This document shows positions 52,467 to 61,383 of a stretch of 64,000 bases of DNA, piece after piece. The notes under the pieces are model-generated. The model saw only the letters and a program-made list of their open reading frames with translations, ran no database searches and had not been told where the DNA came from. Source of the DNA: Sphingomonas sp. DG1-23 (GTDB lineage Bacteria > Pseudomonadota > Alphaproteobacteria > Sphingomonadales > Sphingomonadaceae). The DNA lies in the NCBI RefSeq assembly GCF_030730875.1, contig NZ_JAVAMA010000004.1:62001-126000 (forward strand). The letters run 5' to 3'. The translations under genes were made by a program, and so were the position numbers. Numbering within the stretch: the first letter of the stretch is position 1; the number at the start of each line of letters is the position of its first letter.

Positions 52467-53756
52467 TCAGGCGATCATGCCCATCGGCGCTTCGACCAGC
52501 GCCTTGAAGGTCTTCATCAGCTCGGCGCCGTCGGCGCCGTCGATCGCACGGTGATCGAAGCTGCCGGTCGCGCTCATGACCGTGGCGATCTGGAGCGAAT
52601 CGTCGATCACGTACGGGCGCTTCTCGCCGGCGCCGATCGCCATGATCATGCCCTGCGGCGGATTGATCACCGCATCGAACTGCGTGATGCCGAACATGCC
52701 CATGTTCGAGATGCTGGCGGTGCCGCCCTGATATTCCTCGGGCTTGAGCTTGCCTTCCTTGGCGCGGCCGGCGAGGTCCTTCATCTGGGTCGAGATCGAG
52801 GAGACGCTGACCCCTGCGGCGTCGCGGATGATCGGGGTGATCAGCCCGGTGGGCGTCGACACCGCGACCGACACGTCGGCGCGGCTATACTTGATCAATT
52901 TGTCGCCGGTGTAGGTGACGTTGCACTTGGGCGTCTGGATCAATGCGACGCCCAATGCCTTGATCAGCAGATCGTTGACCGACAGCTTCACCCCGCGCGG
53001 CTCGAGCGCCTTGTTGAGCTCGCCGCGCAGCTTGAGCAGCGCATCGAGGCGGATATCGACGGTCAGGTAGATATGCGGGATCGTCTGCTTCGACTCGGTG
53101 AGGCGGCGCGCGATCGTCTTGCGGATGTTGGAGAGCTTCTCTTCCTCGTGCGGGATCGACTCGTCGTACCACACCGGCTTGTGCTCGGCGGGTACGGCGG
53201 CGGGAGCCGCGGACGGCGCGGAAGCGGCGGTTGCCTGCACGGCCGGGGCGGCACCTGGCTTCGCGCCTTCGAGATCGGCCTTGACGATGCGGCCGTTCGG
53301 GCCTGAGCCGGTCACCGACGCGAGATCGAGACCCTTTTCGGCGGCGAGGCGCTTGGCGAGCGGGCTCGCCTTGACGCGGCTGCCATCGGCAGCGGCTTTG
53401 GCCGGTGCAGGGGTAGGTGCCGGGCTGGCGGCGGGCGCAGGTGCCGGAGCGGCTTCGGCACTGGCGGCCGGGGCCGGGGCCGGAGTCGGCGCGGGCGTAG
53501 CCGAGACATCCCCGTCTTCGCCGGCCATCACGGCGATCACGGTGCCGACCTTCACATTGTCGGTGCCCTCGGGGACGGTGATCTTGCCGATCACGCCTTC
53601 GTCGACGGCCTCGAACTCCATCGTCGCCTTGTCGGTCTCAATCTCGGCGAGGAGGTCGCCGGACTTCACCGTATCGCCCTCCTTGACCAGCCATTTGGCG
53701 AGGGTGCCCTCTTCCATGGTGGGGGAAAGCGCAGGCATCTTGATTTCGATCGACAT
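52467..53756 (-). CDS. pdhC: Pyruvate dehydrogenase E2, dihydrolipoamide acetyltransferase
   Basis: 429 residues. One lipoyl domain (1-75) with [11 protein letters not shown] carrying the lipoyl Lys; a long Ala/Pro linker (about 80-130); a peripheral-subunit-binding domain ([18 protein letters not shown], about 135-170); a second linker; and the catalytic domain (about 210-429) with the HxxxDG motif [10 protein letters not shown] near the end. It transfers acetyl groups to CoA. pdhA/pdhB are not in the window. Confidence 0.97.
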   Translation of the reverse strand: MSIEIKMPALSPTMEEGTLAKWLVKEGDTVKSGDLLAEIETDKATMEFEAVDEGVIGKITVPEGTDNVKVGTVIAVMAGEDGDVSATPAPTPAPAPAASAEAAPAPAPAASPAPTPAPAKAAADGSRVKASPLAKRLAAEKGLDLASVTGSGPNGRIVKADLEGAKPGAAPAVQATAASAPSAAPAAVPAEHKPVWYDESIPHEEEKLSNIRKTIARRLTESKQTIPHIYLTVDIRLDALLKLRGELNKALEPRGVKLSVNDLLIKALGVALIQTPKCNVTYTGDKLIKYSRADVSVAVSTPTGLITPIIRDAAGVSVSSISTQMKDLAGRAKEGKLKPEEYQGGTASISNMGMFGITQFDAVINPPQGMIMAIGAGEKRPYVIDDSLQIATVMSATGSFDHRAIDGADGAELMKTFKALVEAPMGMIA

Positions 53757-53902
53757 GGAGGTTCCCGTCGTTGGTCCCTGGGGTAGGCTCGTCCCCCCTT
53801 TGCCGCCGCTACGGCGTCGGTCAAGAGCCTGAGGGCCGAGACCATGGACTTGCGCGGCGGGTAAGGAGCGGGCAGTCAACGCGTGGAACAGGGAATGCAT
53901 CC

Positions 53903-54358
53903 ATGCGCACCTATCTGGTCGTGATCGACGAAACCCCGGAATCGGAGATCGCGTTGCGCTTCGCCGCGCGGCGTGCGGTGAAGACCGGCGGCAGCGTCGA
54001 GATCCTCGCGCTCACCCCGACGCAGGAGTTCGTCCAGTGGGGCGGGGTGATGGCGACGATCGAGGAAGAGAGCCGCCAGCGCGCCGAGGCGCTGGTGACG
54101 CGCGCGGCGGGGACCCTGTTCACCGAATCGGGGCTCAAGCCGTCGATCACCGTACGCGAAGGCGACGGCGCCAAGGTGGTCCGTGAGATGATCGCGGCAA
54201 ATGGCGACATCGCGGCATTGGTGCTGGGCGCCGCGGCGAGCGGGCCGCCGGGGACCCTGGTCTCGCACTTCACCGGCGCCGATGCCGGGACGCTGAGCGT
54301 GCCGGTGATGATCATCCCGGGGTCGCTCGACGTGGCGGCGATCGATCGGTTGAGTTGA
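53903..54358 (+). CDS. Universal stress protein
   Basis: 151 residues of the UspA family. [26 protein letters not shown] opens the fold, and [18 protein letters not shown] resembles the GxSGxxG/ASH ATP-binding region (reading [10 protein letters not shown]). The last part is VMIIPG. Divergent from pdhC. A CAGGGAA site is 8 bases before the ATG. Role: stress adaptation, mechanism unknown. Confidence 0.88.
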   Translation: MRTYLVVIDETPESEIALRFAARRAVKTGGSVEILALTPTQEFVQWGGVMATIEEESRQRAEALVTRAAGTLFTESGLKPSITVREGDGAKVVREMIAANGDIAALVLGAAASGPPGTLVSHFTGADAGTLSVPVMIIPGSLDVAAIDRLS

Positions 54359-54376
54359 GGGCAAAATCATAGTGAC

Positions 54377-54482
54377 CGTCACCCCGGACTTGTTCCGGGG
54401 TCCACGGTGCGGCACCCGAAAGTCTCGAGCCTTCTGTCCGGCGGCTGCGGATGGATGGACCCCGGACAAGTCCGGGGTGACG
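54377..54482. repeat. Intergenic repeat, CGTCACCCCGG family (copy 3)
   Basis: Begins CGTCACCCCGGACTTGTTCC and ends CCGGACAAGTCCGGGGTGACG, inverted ends of about 20 bp. Confidence 0.9.
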
Positions 54483-54534
54483 ATAAAGGGACGAGCAGAT
54501 TGACCGGTCACGCCGACCGCGTCACTTGTCGAGC

Positions 54535-55824
54535 ATGCGCATCCTCTCCCTCGCTCCGCTCGCTCTCCTCGCCACCCCCGCCGCGGCGCAGGACAAGCCC
54601 AGCCCCGCCCGGCTCAAGGCCGATGTCGAGAAGCTGGTCAGCTTCGGCACCCGGCATACGCTGTCCGATCCCGACCATCCCACCCGCGGCATCGGCGCGG
54701 CGCGGCGCTGGTTCGCGAGCGAGCTGGGGCGAATCGGCGAAGGTTGCGGCGGCTGCATCGACGTGGCGAACGTCGCGCGAACCTTCACCAACGATCGCGC
54801 GCCCAAGGGCGTCGAGGTGGTCGATGTGCTCGGCTTCCAGCCCGGCCGCGATCCGAAGCGCGTCGTCATCGTGATGGGGCATATCGACAGCCGGGTGACC
54901 AATGTGATGGACGCGACTTCCGACGCGCCCGGCGCGAACGACGATGCTTCGGGGGTCGCTCTGGTGCTCGAGGCGGCGCGGATCCTGTCGAAGGAGAAGT
55001 TCGACGCGACGATCGTCTATGCCGCGCTTTCCGGCGAGGAGCAGGGGCTGTTCGGCGGGACCTTGCTCGCCGAGACCGCGAAGGAGCGCGGCTGGACGGT
55101 GAGCGCGGTGCTCAACAACGATATCGTCGGCAATACGATCGGGCAGGACGGGCGACGCGTCGCCGATCGCGTCCGCGTGTTCTCCGAAGGGATTCGCGAC
55201 GTCGAGCCGATCGAGGCGCAGCGCCTGCGGCGTGCCGATGGCGGCGAGGATGACGGTCCCTCGCGCGCGCTGGCCAAGGCAGTCGACGGGGTGGCGGGAA
55301 AGATTCGCGGCGGGATCGACGCGTTCATCGTGCGGCGCTTCGATCGGTTCGGGCGCGGCGGCGATCATTCGCCGTTCCTCAAGCTCGGCTATCCGGCGGT
55401 GCGCTTCAGTGTCGGAGTCGAGAATTACGACGCGCAGCATCAGGACCTGCGCAGCGAGAACGGCAAGATCTTTGGCGACACGGTCGATCGGATGGACTTT
55501 CCCTATCTGGCCAAGGTGACGGCGATCAACGTCGCGACGCTGCGCCGGCTGGCCAAGGCGCCGGCGGCACCGGCGAGCGTGACGATCGGCGGCGCGCTGG
55601 CGACCGACACCTCGGTCAAATGGGAGCCGGTTCCGGGTGCGGCCGGCTACCGCGTCCATTGGCGCCGTGCCGATGCTGCGGACTGGCAGAAGCATGTCGA
55701 CGTTCAGGGCAGCGAGACCGCACTCAAGGGCGTGATCGTCGACGATACGTTCGTCGGCGTCTCGGCGCTGGCGGCGGACGGATCCGAGAGCCTCGTCACC
55801 TTTGGCGGGCGCGAGCGGCGGTAA
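54535..55824 (+). CDS. Secreted M28-family metallopeptidase
   Basis: 429 residues with signal peptide (about 1-19). M28 metal sites: MGHIDSR (first His/Asp), PGANDDASGVALVLEAARIL (second Asp), the catalytic LSGEEQGLFGG, NNDIVGN, and a late GDHSPFL with the last His. It trims amino acids from peptides outside the cytoplasm. The last 90 residues form a beta-sandwich-like domain (PASVTIGGALATDTSVKWEPVPGA). A TTG three codons upstream is not preferred. Confidence 0.9.
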   Translation: MRILSLAPLALLATPAAAQDKPSPARLKADVEKLVSFGTRHTLSDPDHPTRGIGAARRWFASELGRIGEGCGGCIDVANVARTFTNDRAPKGVEVVDVLGFQPGRDPKRVVIVMGHIDSRVTNVMDATSDAPGANDDASGVALVLEAARILSKEKFDATIVYAALSGEEQGLFGGTLLAETAKERGWTVSAVLNNDIVGNTIGQDGRRVADRVRVFSEGIRDVEPIEAQRLRRADGGEDDGPSRALAKAVDGVAGKIRGGIDAFIVRRFDRFGRGGDHSPFLKLGYPAVRFSVGVENYDAQHQDLRSENGKIFGDTVDRMDFPYLAKVTAINVATLRRLAKAPAAPASVTIGGALATDTSVKWEPVPGAAGYRVHWRRADAADWQKHVDVQGSETALKGVIVDDTFVGVSALAADGSESLVTFGGRERR

Positions 55825-55832
55825 TCCAAAAT

Positions 55833-55940
55833 CACGTCATCCCCGCGGAAGCGGGGACCCATCTCCGGCAATCGCCAGAATCGCGCCGGTGCTTTTGCCA
55901 TTCGGTCAGGAGATGGGCGCCCGCTTTCGCGGGGGTGACG
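55833..55940. repeat. Intergenic repeat, CGTCACCCCGG family (copy 4)
   Basis: Begins CGTCATCCCCGCGGAAGCGG and ends CTTTCGCGGGGGTGACG. The inner arms CCATCTCC/GGAGATGG are shared within this copy. Confidence 0.8.
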
Positions 55941-55956
55941 TATATGAAGGATTCGC

Positions 55957-56844
55957 TCAGCGGCAGCCGCAGCTGACGCGCTTGCGCAACAGCCGCTTGG
56001 TCGGCCGGCGCACATAGCTGCGCTCAACATATTCGGTGACCGTGGTCGTGGTGGTCGTCGCGGCCGGGATCACCACGACGGTGGTCGTGGCGCCATAAGC
56101 GGCGCCGTAGCTGCCGACCCACGCGCCGTTCTGCCACGCCATGCCGGCGGGATAGGCACCCGGACAGGCCTGCGGGCAGGGCGGGGGCGCGTAGGCGACA
56201 GGCGGCGGAGGGGCGATCAGCGGGGCCGGCGGCGGCGCGTAATCGTCGCGACGCGATCCGCGATACGGGCCGGGCTCGTAGGACGGCGGCGGGCCCTGGT
56301 AGCGATAATCGCCATCGTCGTCATCGTCGCGGTCGTAATAGTCGTCGGGGTCGACCGGCTCGATCCGCGGCGCCGGATAGGGCGCGCCGGCGCGCGTGTC
56401 GGCATAGGCGATGCCCGCGCTCGCGCTCGCCACGGCGGCTGCGCCGCCCCAGGCCACGCCGTCGAGCGAATCCCAGACGCGGCCGTCGTGATCGACGAGC
56501 ACGGCGTCGTCATAATAGCGCATCCACGCATAGCCCGGGGGTGGGGCCGAGAGGCCGAAGCTGAGATAATCGTGGACGCGAAAATCGTCGCCGCGCCAAT
56601 AGCCCGGCAAAGTGTGCCCGCGGTGCAGCCGGCGATAGCTGTTCCAGCCGCCCGGCGCGCGGAAGCCGGCTTCCCAGCGGCCATCGCGCATCGCCCAGCG
56701 GTGCGGATTGGTGCGCATCACGCTCGGTGCCGAATGCCGCGGCATCACGACCCAGCGGCCGTCCTGCCACACGCGTTGCGCCGTCGCGGGCGTGGCGCCT
56801 GCCACTCCGGCGATCACCGCCGCTGCCAACCAATAGCTGCGCAC
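55957..56844 (-). CDS. Secreted RcnB-like protein with Pro-rich and Thr/Val-rich tail
   Basis: 295 residues from a GTG with AAGGTAGA upstream. Signal peptide about 1-23. The N-terminal half includes the RcnB pattern LHRGHTLPGYWRGDDFRVHDYLSFGLSAPPPGYAWMRYYDDAVLVD, a periplasmic domain known from nickel/cobalt homeostasis. Then an Asp/Tyr stretch (DPDDYYDRDDDDDGDY), a Pro-rich segment, and a Thr-rich strand (TTTVVVIPAATTTTTTVTEYV). It ends in a basic Cys tail. Metal binding is possible. Confidence 0.78.
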   Translation of the reverse strand: MRSYWLAAAVIAGVAGATPATAQRVWQDGRWVVMPRHSAPSVMRTNPHRWAMRDGRWEAGFRAPGGWNSYRRLHRGHTLPGYWRGDDFRVHDYLSFGLSAPPPGYAWMRYYDDAVLVDHDGRVWDSLDGVAWGGAAAVASASAGIAYADTRAGAPYPAPRIEPVDPDDYYDRDDDDDGDYRYQGPPPSYEPGPYRGSRRDDYAPPPAPLIAPPPPVAYAPPPCPQACPGAYPAGMAWQNGAWVGSYGAAYGATTTVVVIPAATTTTTTVTEYVERSYVRRPTKRLLRKRVSCGCR

Positions 56845-56961
56845 TCTACCTTACTCCCTCGTGCAAGCGCCCCCACGCCCGCTTGCCGAAGAAATAACCG
56901 TTACGCGCCGTGCACGAAATCGCAGTCGCGGTTCAAACCTGTCCCAATGCGGGGCAGCGTG

Positions 56962-57447
56962 TCATCCCGAGATTCTGGGGGCGAGAATCCGCATCAGAGC
57001 CTCGCAGCCTGCAGCGTCGCCGGCGTCGAAACGGCCCGGGAGCGGGCTGTCGAGATCGAGCACGCCGAGCAGTTCGCCCTGATGGACGATCGGCACCACC
57101 AGTTCGGAGCGGCTGGCGGCATCGCAGGCGATATGGCCGGGAAAGGCGTGGACGTCCGCGACCAACTGGGTTTCGCGAGTCGCCGCGGCGGCGCCGCACA
57201 CGCCCTTGCCGAACGGGATGCGGATGCACGCGGCCTTGCCCTGGAACGGGCCGAGGACGAGCTCGTCGCCCACATTGCGATAGAAGCCGGACCAGTTGAG
57301 GTCGGGAAGATACTGACCGATCAGCGCCGAGACATTGGCCATGTTGGCGATGGCGTCGGGCTCGTCGGCAGTGAGGGCATCGAGCGCGGCGGCGAGGTCG
57401 CGATAGAGTTCGGATTTGGAGCCGGCGGCGATGTCGAAGGTGAACAT
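56962..57447 (-). CDS. GAF-domain free methionine-(R)-sulfoxide reductase
   Basis: 161 residues. A single GAF domain with the three fRMsr cysteines: AACIRIPFGKGVCG (about 83-96) and HIACDAASRSELVVPI (about 118). It reduces free Met-R-sulfoxide using thioredoxin. The usual family length is 160-165. No co-transcribed partner. Confidence 0.9.
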   Translation of the reverse strand: MFTFDIAAGSKSELYRDLAAALDALTADEPDAIANMANVSALIGQYLPDLNWSGFYRNVGDELVLGPFQGKAACIRIPFGKGVCGAAAATRETQLVADVHAFPGHIACDAASRSELVVPIVHQGELLGVLDLDSPLPGRFDAGDAAGCEALMRILAPRISG

Positions 57448-57500
57448 GGCGGGTATGTAGTCGACGGGAAGCGGGAGCGGGAGAGGGTTCAGCGCATCAC

Positions 57501-57573
57501 CGTCACCCCGGCGTTGCGCCGGGGTCCACCGCGCGGCGACGGAAGAACGAGAAGGTAGAGGGCCGGGGTGACG
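57501..57573. repeat. Intergenic repeat, CGTCACCCCGG family (copy 5)
   Basis: Begins CGTCACCCCGGCGTTGCGCC and ends AGGGCCGGGGTGACG; a shorter member of the family. Confidence 0.8.
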
Positions 57574-57576
57574 ATC

Positions 57577-57978
57577 TTAGTCCATCCGCACCTTGCCGCG
57601 TCCCGCCTTCACTTCGCTGCGGCCCTTCTTGGCGTCGACCCGGCGTGCCTTCGCCGCCTTGCTGGGTTTGGTCTTCACCCGGCGTGCCTGACGTTCGTGC
57701 GCTTTGGCGAGCAACTCGGCGACGCGCTCGCGCGCGTCGGCGCGATTGGCATCCTGCGTGCGGAACTTGCGTGCGGTGATCACCAGCTCGCCGGCGCTGG
57801 TCAGCTTGCTCCCGGCGAGCGTCTTGAGCTGCTGATAGGCCCAGGGCTGCAGGCCCAGCGCGAACACGTTGACCCGCAGCTGCACCGCGGTCGCGACCTT
57901 GTTGACGTTCTGCCCGCCGGGGCCGGAGGCGGCGAGGAACTTCTCCTCGACGATCGCCTCTTCCGGCAACTCAGCCAC
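57577..57978 (-). CDS. arfB: Ribosome-rescue peptidyl-tRNA hydrolase ArfB
   Basis: 133 residues from a GTG that overlaps the RluA stop by 8 bases. ASGPGGQNVNKV holds the catalytic GGQ (about 17). The long basic C-terminal tail (KPSKAAKARRVDAKKGRSEVKAGRGK) is the mRNA-channel tail needed for rescue. It frees stalled ribosomes from truncated mRNA. Homologous to class I release factors. Confidence 0.93.
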   Translation of the reverse strand: MAELPEEAIVEEKFLAASGPGGQNVNKVATAVQLRVNVFALGLQPWAYQQLKTLAGSKLTSAGELVITARKFRTQDANRADARERVAELLAKAHERQARRVKTKPSKAAKARRVDAKKGRSEVKAGRGKVRMD

Positions 57979-58621
57979 GGCCGAAACCCATATTGTGAAA
58001 GCGCACCGGCAGCGGTGCCTCGGCATGGATCGCCGGTTTGTCGCCGCGCGGGACAGTGAGCTCGGCAGCGTGGAGCATCACGGCGGGGCCGCCTTTGCCA
58101 TAGACCGGATCGCCGAGGATCGGCAGGCCGAGCCCCTCGGCGGCATGGACGCGGATCTGGTGGGTGCGGCCGGTCTCGGGGAAGAAAGCGAGCATCGCCT
58201 TGCCGCGCGCGCGCTCGATCACTTCCCAGCGGGTGCGCGCGGGCTTCCCGCCTGCGTCGCCGGTCATCCGCCAGCCGGTCTCGGCGGTAGAGACCTTGAT
58301 CAGCGGCAAGTCGATCGCGCCGCTTTCGGCCGTGGGTTCGCCGTCGAGGATCGCAAGGTAGCGCTTGACCACCGTGCCGGCTTCGAACGCCTGGCCGAAG
58401 CGCTTGTGCGCCTTGGGGTTGCGCGCCAGCAACAGGCAACCGCTGGTGTCGCGGTCGAGTCGGTGGACGGGCAAGGGCAACCGCTGGAAGCCGAAGGTGA
58501 GCTGGTCGAGCATATCCTCGAGGCTCCGGGAGCGGTCGCGCGGGCGATCGACCGGCAAGCCCGCGGGCTTGTCGATCACGATCGCTTCGCCGTCGATGAA
58601 GAGCACGCGGTCCTTGAACAT
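57971..58621 (-). CDS. RluA-family pseudouridine synthase
   Basis: 216 residues. The catalytic block LPVHRLDRDTSGCLLLARN with the Asp near 55 is diagnostic, and the C-terminal RTHQIRVHAAEGLGLPILGDPVYG is conserved. It isomerises uridine in rRNA or tRNA. -10 TATATG ends 7 bases before the ATG without a clear -35; leaderless translation is possible. Followed by arfB. Confidence 0.92.
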   Translation of the reverse strand: MFKDRVLFIDGEAIVIDKPAGLPVDRPRDRSRSLEDMLDQLTFGFQRLPLPVHRLDRDTSGCLLLARNPKAHKRFGQAFEAGTVVKRYLAILDGEPTAESGAIDLPLIKVSTAETGWRMTGDAGGKPARTRWEVIERARGKAMLAFFPETGRTHQIRVHAAEGLGLPILGDPVYGKGGPAVMLHAAELTVPRGDKPAIHAEAPLPVRFHNMGFGRG

Positions 58622-58652
58622 GGGCAGGCATATAGAGCGTCGCGCCCAAACG

Positions 58653-58687
58653 GAAAGCGGCGGCCGGGCTTTCGCCAGACCGCCGCT
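58653..58687 (-). terminator. Probable terminator of wrbA
   Basis: Minus strand: AGCGGCGGTCTGGC-GAAA-GCCCGGCCGCCGCT stem of about 14 bp with two mismatches, then TTTCC. The T-run is weak. Confidence 0.45.
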
Positions 58688-58713
58688 CCGTCGAACCGCG
58701 TGGGGAGGGGGAC

Positions 58714-59346
58714 TTACGCGGTCTCGGTCTCGCGGGCGGGGGAGGGCACCGCGAGCTTGTTGGCGACTTCGGCGATGCGGCGACCCTGATAGCGGGCGCC
58801 GTCGAGCTCGGTTGCGCTCGGCAGGCGGCTACCGTCGCCGTCGGAGATCGTGGTCGCGCCATAGGGCGAGCCGCCCTTGACCTCGTCGACGCCCATCTGG
58901 CCCTGGAAGCCATAATCGAGGCCGACCACGGTCAGGCCGAAATGCAGCAGATTGGTGATGATCGAGAAGAGCGTGGCCTCCTGACCGCCATGCTGGGTCG
59001 CGGTCGAGGTGAAGGCGCCGCCGACCTTGCCGTTGAGCGCGCCCTGGTACCAGACGCCGCCGGCGCGATCCCAAAAGGCCGCCATCTGGCTCGACATCCG
59101 GCCATAGCGGGTCGGCGCGCCGACGATGATGCCGTCATAGCCGGCGAGTTCGTTGACGTCGTCGAGCACCGGGTGGCTGTGATCGGGGATGAAGCCCGAT
59201 GCGGCGGCAATTTCGGCGGGGACGGTCTCGGGGACGCGACGGACATCGACCTCGGCGCCGGCGCTGCGCGCGCCCTCGGCGACGGCGTCGGCCATCTTCG
59301 CGAGGTGGCCGTAGGAGGAGTAATAGAGGACGAGGATTTTGGACAT
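58714..59346 (-). CDS. wrbA: NAD(P)H:quinone oxidoreductase WrbA (type IV)
   Basis: 210 residues, flavodoxin-like. [23 protein letters not shown] binds FMN phosphate, [19 protein letters not shown] is the quinone-site loop, and [24 protein letters not shown] is the WrbA signature. It does two-electron quinone reduction, avoiding semiquinones. GAAGGAAGC precedes the ATG. Followed (5' side) by pirin in the same direction. Confidence 0.96.
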   Translation of the reverse strand: MSKILVLYYSSYGHLAKMADAVAEGARSAGAEVDVRRVPETVPAEIAAASGFIPDHSHPVLDDVNELAGYDGIIVGAPTRYGRMSSQMAAFWDRAGGVWYQGALNGKVGGAFTSTATQHGGQEATLFSIITNLLHFGLTVVGLDYGFQGQMGVDEVKGGSPYGATTISDGDGSRLPSATELDGARYQGRRIAEVANKLAVPSPARETETA

Positions 59347-59361
59347 GGGGGCTTCCTTCGA

Positions 59362-59459
59362 ATTCCCCTCCGCTTGCGGGAGGGGTTAGGGGAGGGTGTG
59401 AGATCCGGAGAAGTGGGTCAGTCCCTCCCCCGACCCCTCCCGCAAGCGAGAGGGGAGTT
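59362..59459. repeat. Intergenic inverted-repeat element
   Basis: Arms ATTCCCCTCCGCTTGCGGGAGGGG and CCCCTCCCGCAAGCGAGAGGGGAGT, each a hairpin and together an inverted pair. Similar to those at 29504 and 50259. Confidence 0.75.
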
Positions 59460-59470
59460 CTGAGAGTTGG

Positions 59471-60169
59471 TTATTCGCTGTCGACCAGCACGATCTCGGC
59501 GTCTTCGAGCGCCTTGATCGTCACGGTCTGGCCGCCCGACAGCGCGGCGCCGTCGCGGGCCTCGAAGCGCTGTCCGTCGATCTCGATCGCGCCGACGGCG
59601 GGAACGAGATAGGCGTGACGCCCGTCGCCGACCGTGTGTTCGACGCTCTCGCCGGCCTTGAGCGTGGCGCCGAGGACCCGGGCGTCGGCACGGATCGGTA
59701 GCGCATCGTCATCGCCTTCGAACCCCGAGGCGAGGGTCACGAACTTGCCCGAGCGATCGCCCTTGGGGAAAGGCTTGGCGCCCCAGCTCGGCTGGCCGCC
59801 GCGCTCGCGCGGCAGGATCCAGATCTGGAACAAGGTCGTGGTCTCGGGCTCGAGATTATATTCGGCATGGCGCACGCCGGTGCCCGCGCTCATCACCTGG
59901 ACGTCGCCTGCGCCGGTGCGGCCCTTGTTACCCATCGAATCCTGATGGGTGATCGCACCGGTGCGGACATAGGTGATGATCTCCATGTCCTGATGCGGAT
60001 GCGCCGGAAAGCCGTTGTTCGCGGCGATCTCGTCGTCGTTCCAGACGCGCAGCGCGCCCCAGCCCATCCGGGCGGAGTCATGATAGTTGGCGAAGCTGAA
60101 ATGGTGTCGCGCGTTGAGCCAGCCATGGTTGGCATGGCCGAGACTTTCGAAAGAGCGTTTCTCGATCAT
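59471..60169 (-). CDS. Pirin-family (YhaK-like) protein
   Basis: 232 residues, bicupin. The N-terminal cupin holds GFPAHPHQDMEIITYVRTGAITHQDSMGN with metal His ligands, and GDVQVMSAGTGVRHAEYN with the last His and Glu. Some pirins are quercetinases; function here is unknown. It diverges from the LysR regulator over a shared region with inverted repeats. AAGGGAGA precedes the ATG. Confidence 0.93.
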   Translation of the reverse strand: MIEKRSFESLGHANHGWLNARHHFSFANYHDSARMGWGALRVWNDDEIAANNGFPAHPHQDMEIITYVRTGAITHQDSMGNKGRTGAGDVQVMSAGTGVRHAEYNLEPETTTLFQIWILPRERGGQPSWGAKPFPKGDRSGKFVTLASGFEGDDDALPIRADARVLGATLKAGESVEHTVGDGRHAYLVPAVGAIEIDGQRFEARDGAALSGGQTVTIKALEDAEIVLVDSE

Positions 60170-60180
60170 CGCTGATCTCC

Positions 60181-60250
60181 CTTGGTGTTGGTGCCAAGAT
60201 AGGGAGGACGATCGTGGCGTAAATGGAAACGTTGGAAACTGATTGTTTCC
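60181..60250. promoter_or_regulatory. Shared control region between pirin and LysR genes
   Basis: Two inverted repeats: CTTGG-N8-CCAAG (60181-60198) and GGAAAC-TGATT-GTTTCC (60234-60250). These resemble the partly palindromic operators of LysR-type activators placed between divergent genes. Confidence 0.5.
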
Positions 60251-60260
60251 TTGTTATGAT

Positions 60261-60285
60261 CCTCCCCGAGACGGGCTCGGGGAGG
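60261..60285 (+). promoter_or_regulatory. Hairpin covering the LysR gene ribosome site
   Basis: CCTCCCCGAG-ACGGG-CTCGGGGAGG, a perfect 10-bp stem with a 5-base loop. Its 3' arm contains the GGAGG used by the LysR start at 60295. In mRNA the stem would hide the ribosome site. Confidence 0.6.
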
Positions 60286-60294
60286 AATTGATTG

Positions 60295-61209
60295 ATGAAA
60301 CTACCCGATTTTGAAGCCTGGGCGATTTTCGCGGCGGTGGTCGAGCATCGCTCGTTCAGCGGCGCGGCGGAGGCGCTCGCCGTCTCCAAGGCGACGGTGT
60401 CCAAGGCGATCACCCGGCTCGAGACCCGGCTGGGCACGTCGCTGTTTCACCGCACCTCGCGGCGGCTGACGCTCACGGACAGCGGCCGCGCGCTCGCCGA
60501 TCATGCGCAGCGCATCCTTTCCGAAGGCGAGGCGGCCGAAGAGGCGGCGTTCGAGTCCGCCAGCGCGCCGGTGGGCGTCGTCCGGGTCGCGGCACCGCTG
60601 ACCTTCGGGATCCAGGCCGTTGCGCCCGCGCTCGCCGATTTCATGGCGATCCATCCCGGGATCAAGATCGACCTCAGGCTGTCCGACGCGTTCGTCGACA
60701 TCGTCGGCGAGGGGATCGACATCGCGCTGCGCATCGCCGAGCTGCCCGACAGCTCGCTCCGCGCGCGGCGGCTGGGGCCGGTGATCGGGCACATCGTGGC
60801 CTCGCCGGCTTATTTCGAGCGCGTCGGACGGCCGCGGCACCCCGCCGACCTCGCGACCCATGCCTGCTTCGTCTACACCAACACCGCGACTCCCGACGTC
60901 TGGCGCTTCCGCCGCGCGGGCGGCGAGGAAGCGGCGGTGCGCGTCGACGGGCCGGTCCGTACCGACAATGGCGACGCGATGCTGCCGGCGTTGCGCGCCG
61001 GGCTCGGCATCGCAAGGCTCCCGGATTTCCTCGTGCGCGAGGATCTGGCGGCGGGGCGGCTGGAATCGGTGCTCGACGATTGGGCGATCGGCGCGGCGGG
61101 GCTCCATCTGCTCACCCCGCCCGGGACCCTGCGCCCTGCCCGGGTGGAAGCGCTGATCGAATTCCTCAGCGATCGGCTCAAGCGCATGTGCAGCGAAGTG
61201 CATATTTGA
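60295..61209 (+). CDS. LysR-family transcriptional regulator
   Basis: 304 residues. The N-terminal winged HTH FAAVVEHRSFSGAAEALAVSKATVSKAITRLETRLGTSLFHRTSRR (about 12-60) is typical; the effector-binding domain follows (about 90-295) with IDIALRIAEL and RTDNGDAMLPALRAGLGIA. Start at ATG 60295 with GGAGGA 8 bases upstream, though that site lies in a hairpin stem. Divergent to pirin, which is the likely target. Confidence 0.93.
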   Translation: MKLPDFEAWAIFAAVVEHRSFSGAAEALAVSKATVSKAITRLETRLGTSLFHRTSRRLTLTDSGRALADHAQRILSEGEAAEEAAFESASAPVGVVRVAAPLTFGIQAVAPALADFMAIHPGIKIDLRLSDAFVDIVGEGIDIALRIAELPDSSLRARRLGPVIGHIVASPAYFERVGRPRHPADLATHACFVYTNTATPDVWRFRRAGGEEAAVRVDGPVRTDNGDAMLPALRAGLGIARLPDFLVREDLAAGRLESVLDDWAIGAAGLHLLTPPGTLRPARVEALIEFLSDRLKRMCSEVHI

Positions 61210-61276
61210 CTCGACAGCGAAACGAATTCGAGTCCGCCAATAAGTAGATTCCCTACGACTCGTGGAACAAGGCCGG

Positions 61277-61292
61277 TTAGTCAGAAATTAAC
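61277..61292 (+). promoter_or_regulatory. CtrA-type binding site upstream of ctrA
   Basis: TTAG-N7-TTAAC matches the CtrA half-site pair TTAA-N7-TTAAC with one base changed. A further TTAA half-site is at 61317. CtrA is known to regulate its own gene in alphaproteobacteria, so autoregulation is expected here. Confidence 0.6.
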
Positions 61293-61383
61293 CTTTTGCC
61301 TTCAGAGGTGCTTAGGTTAATGAATTCGTCCAGCGCGTCGGCCACGGGGCCCCAAACGCGTGCTTGGGACAGGGGAACCGACG

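Noticed and set aside
54500..54535. Leaderless promoter before the M28 peptidase
   Set aside because: TTGACC is at the right distance from the ATG, but the matching -10 position reads CACTTG, which is a poor fit.
60261..60285. Intrinsic terminator
   Set aside because: The hairpin has no T-run and sits directly before a gene start, so a ribosome-site blocker is more likely.
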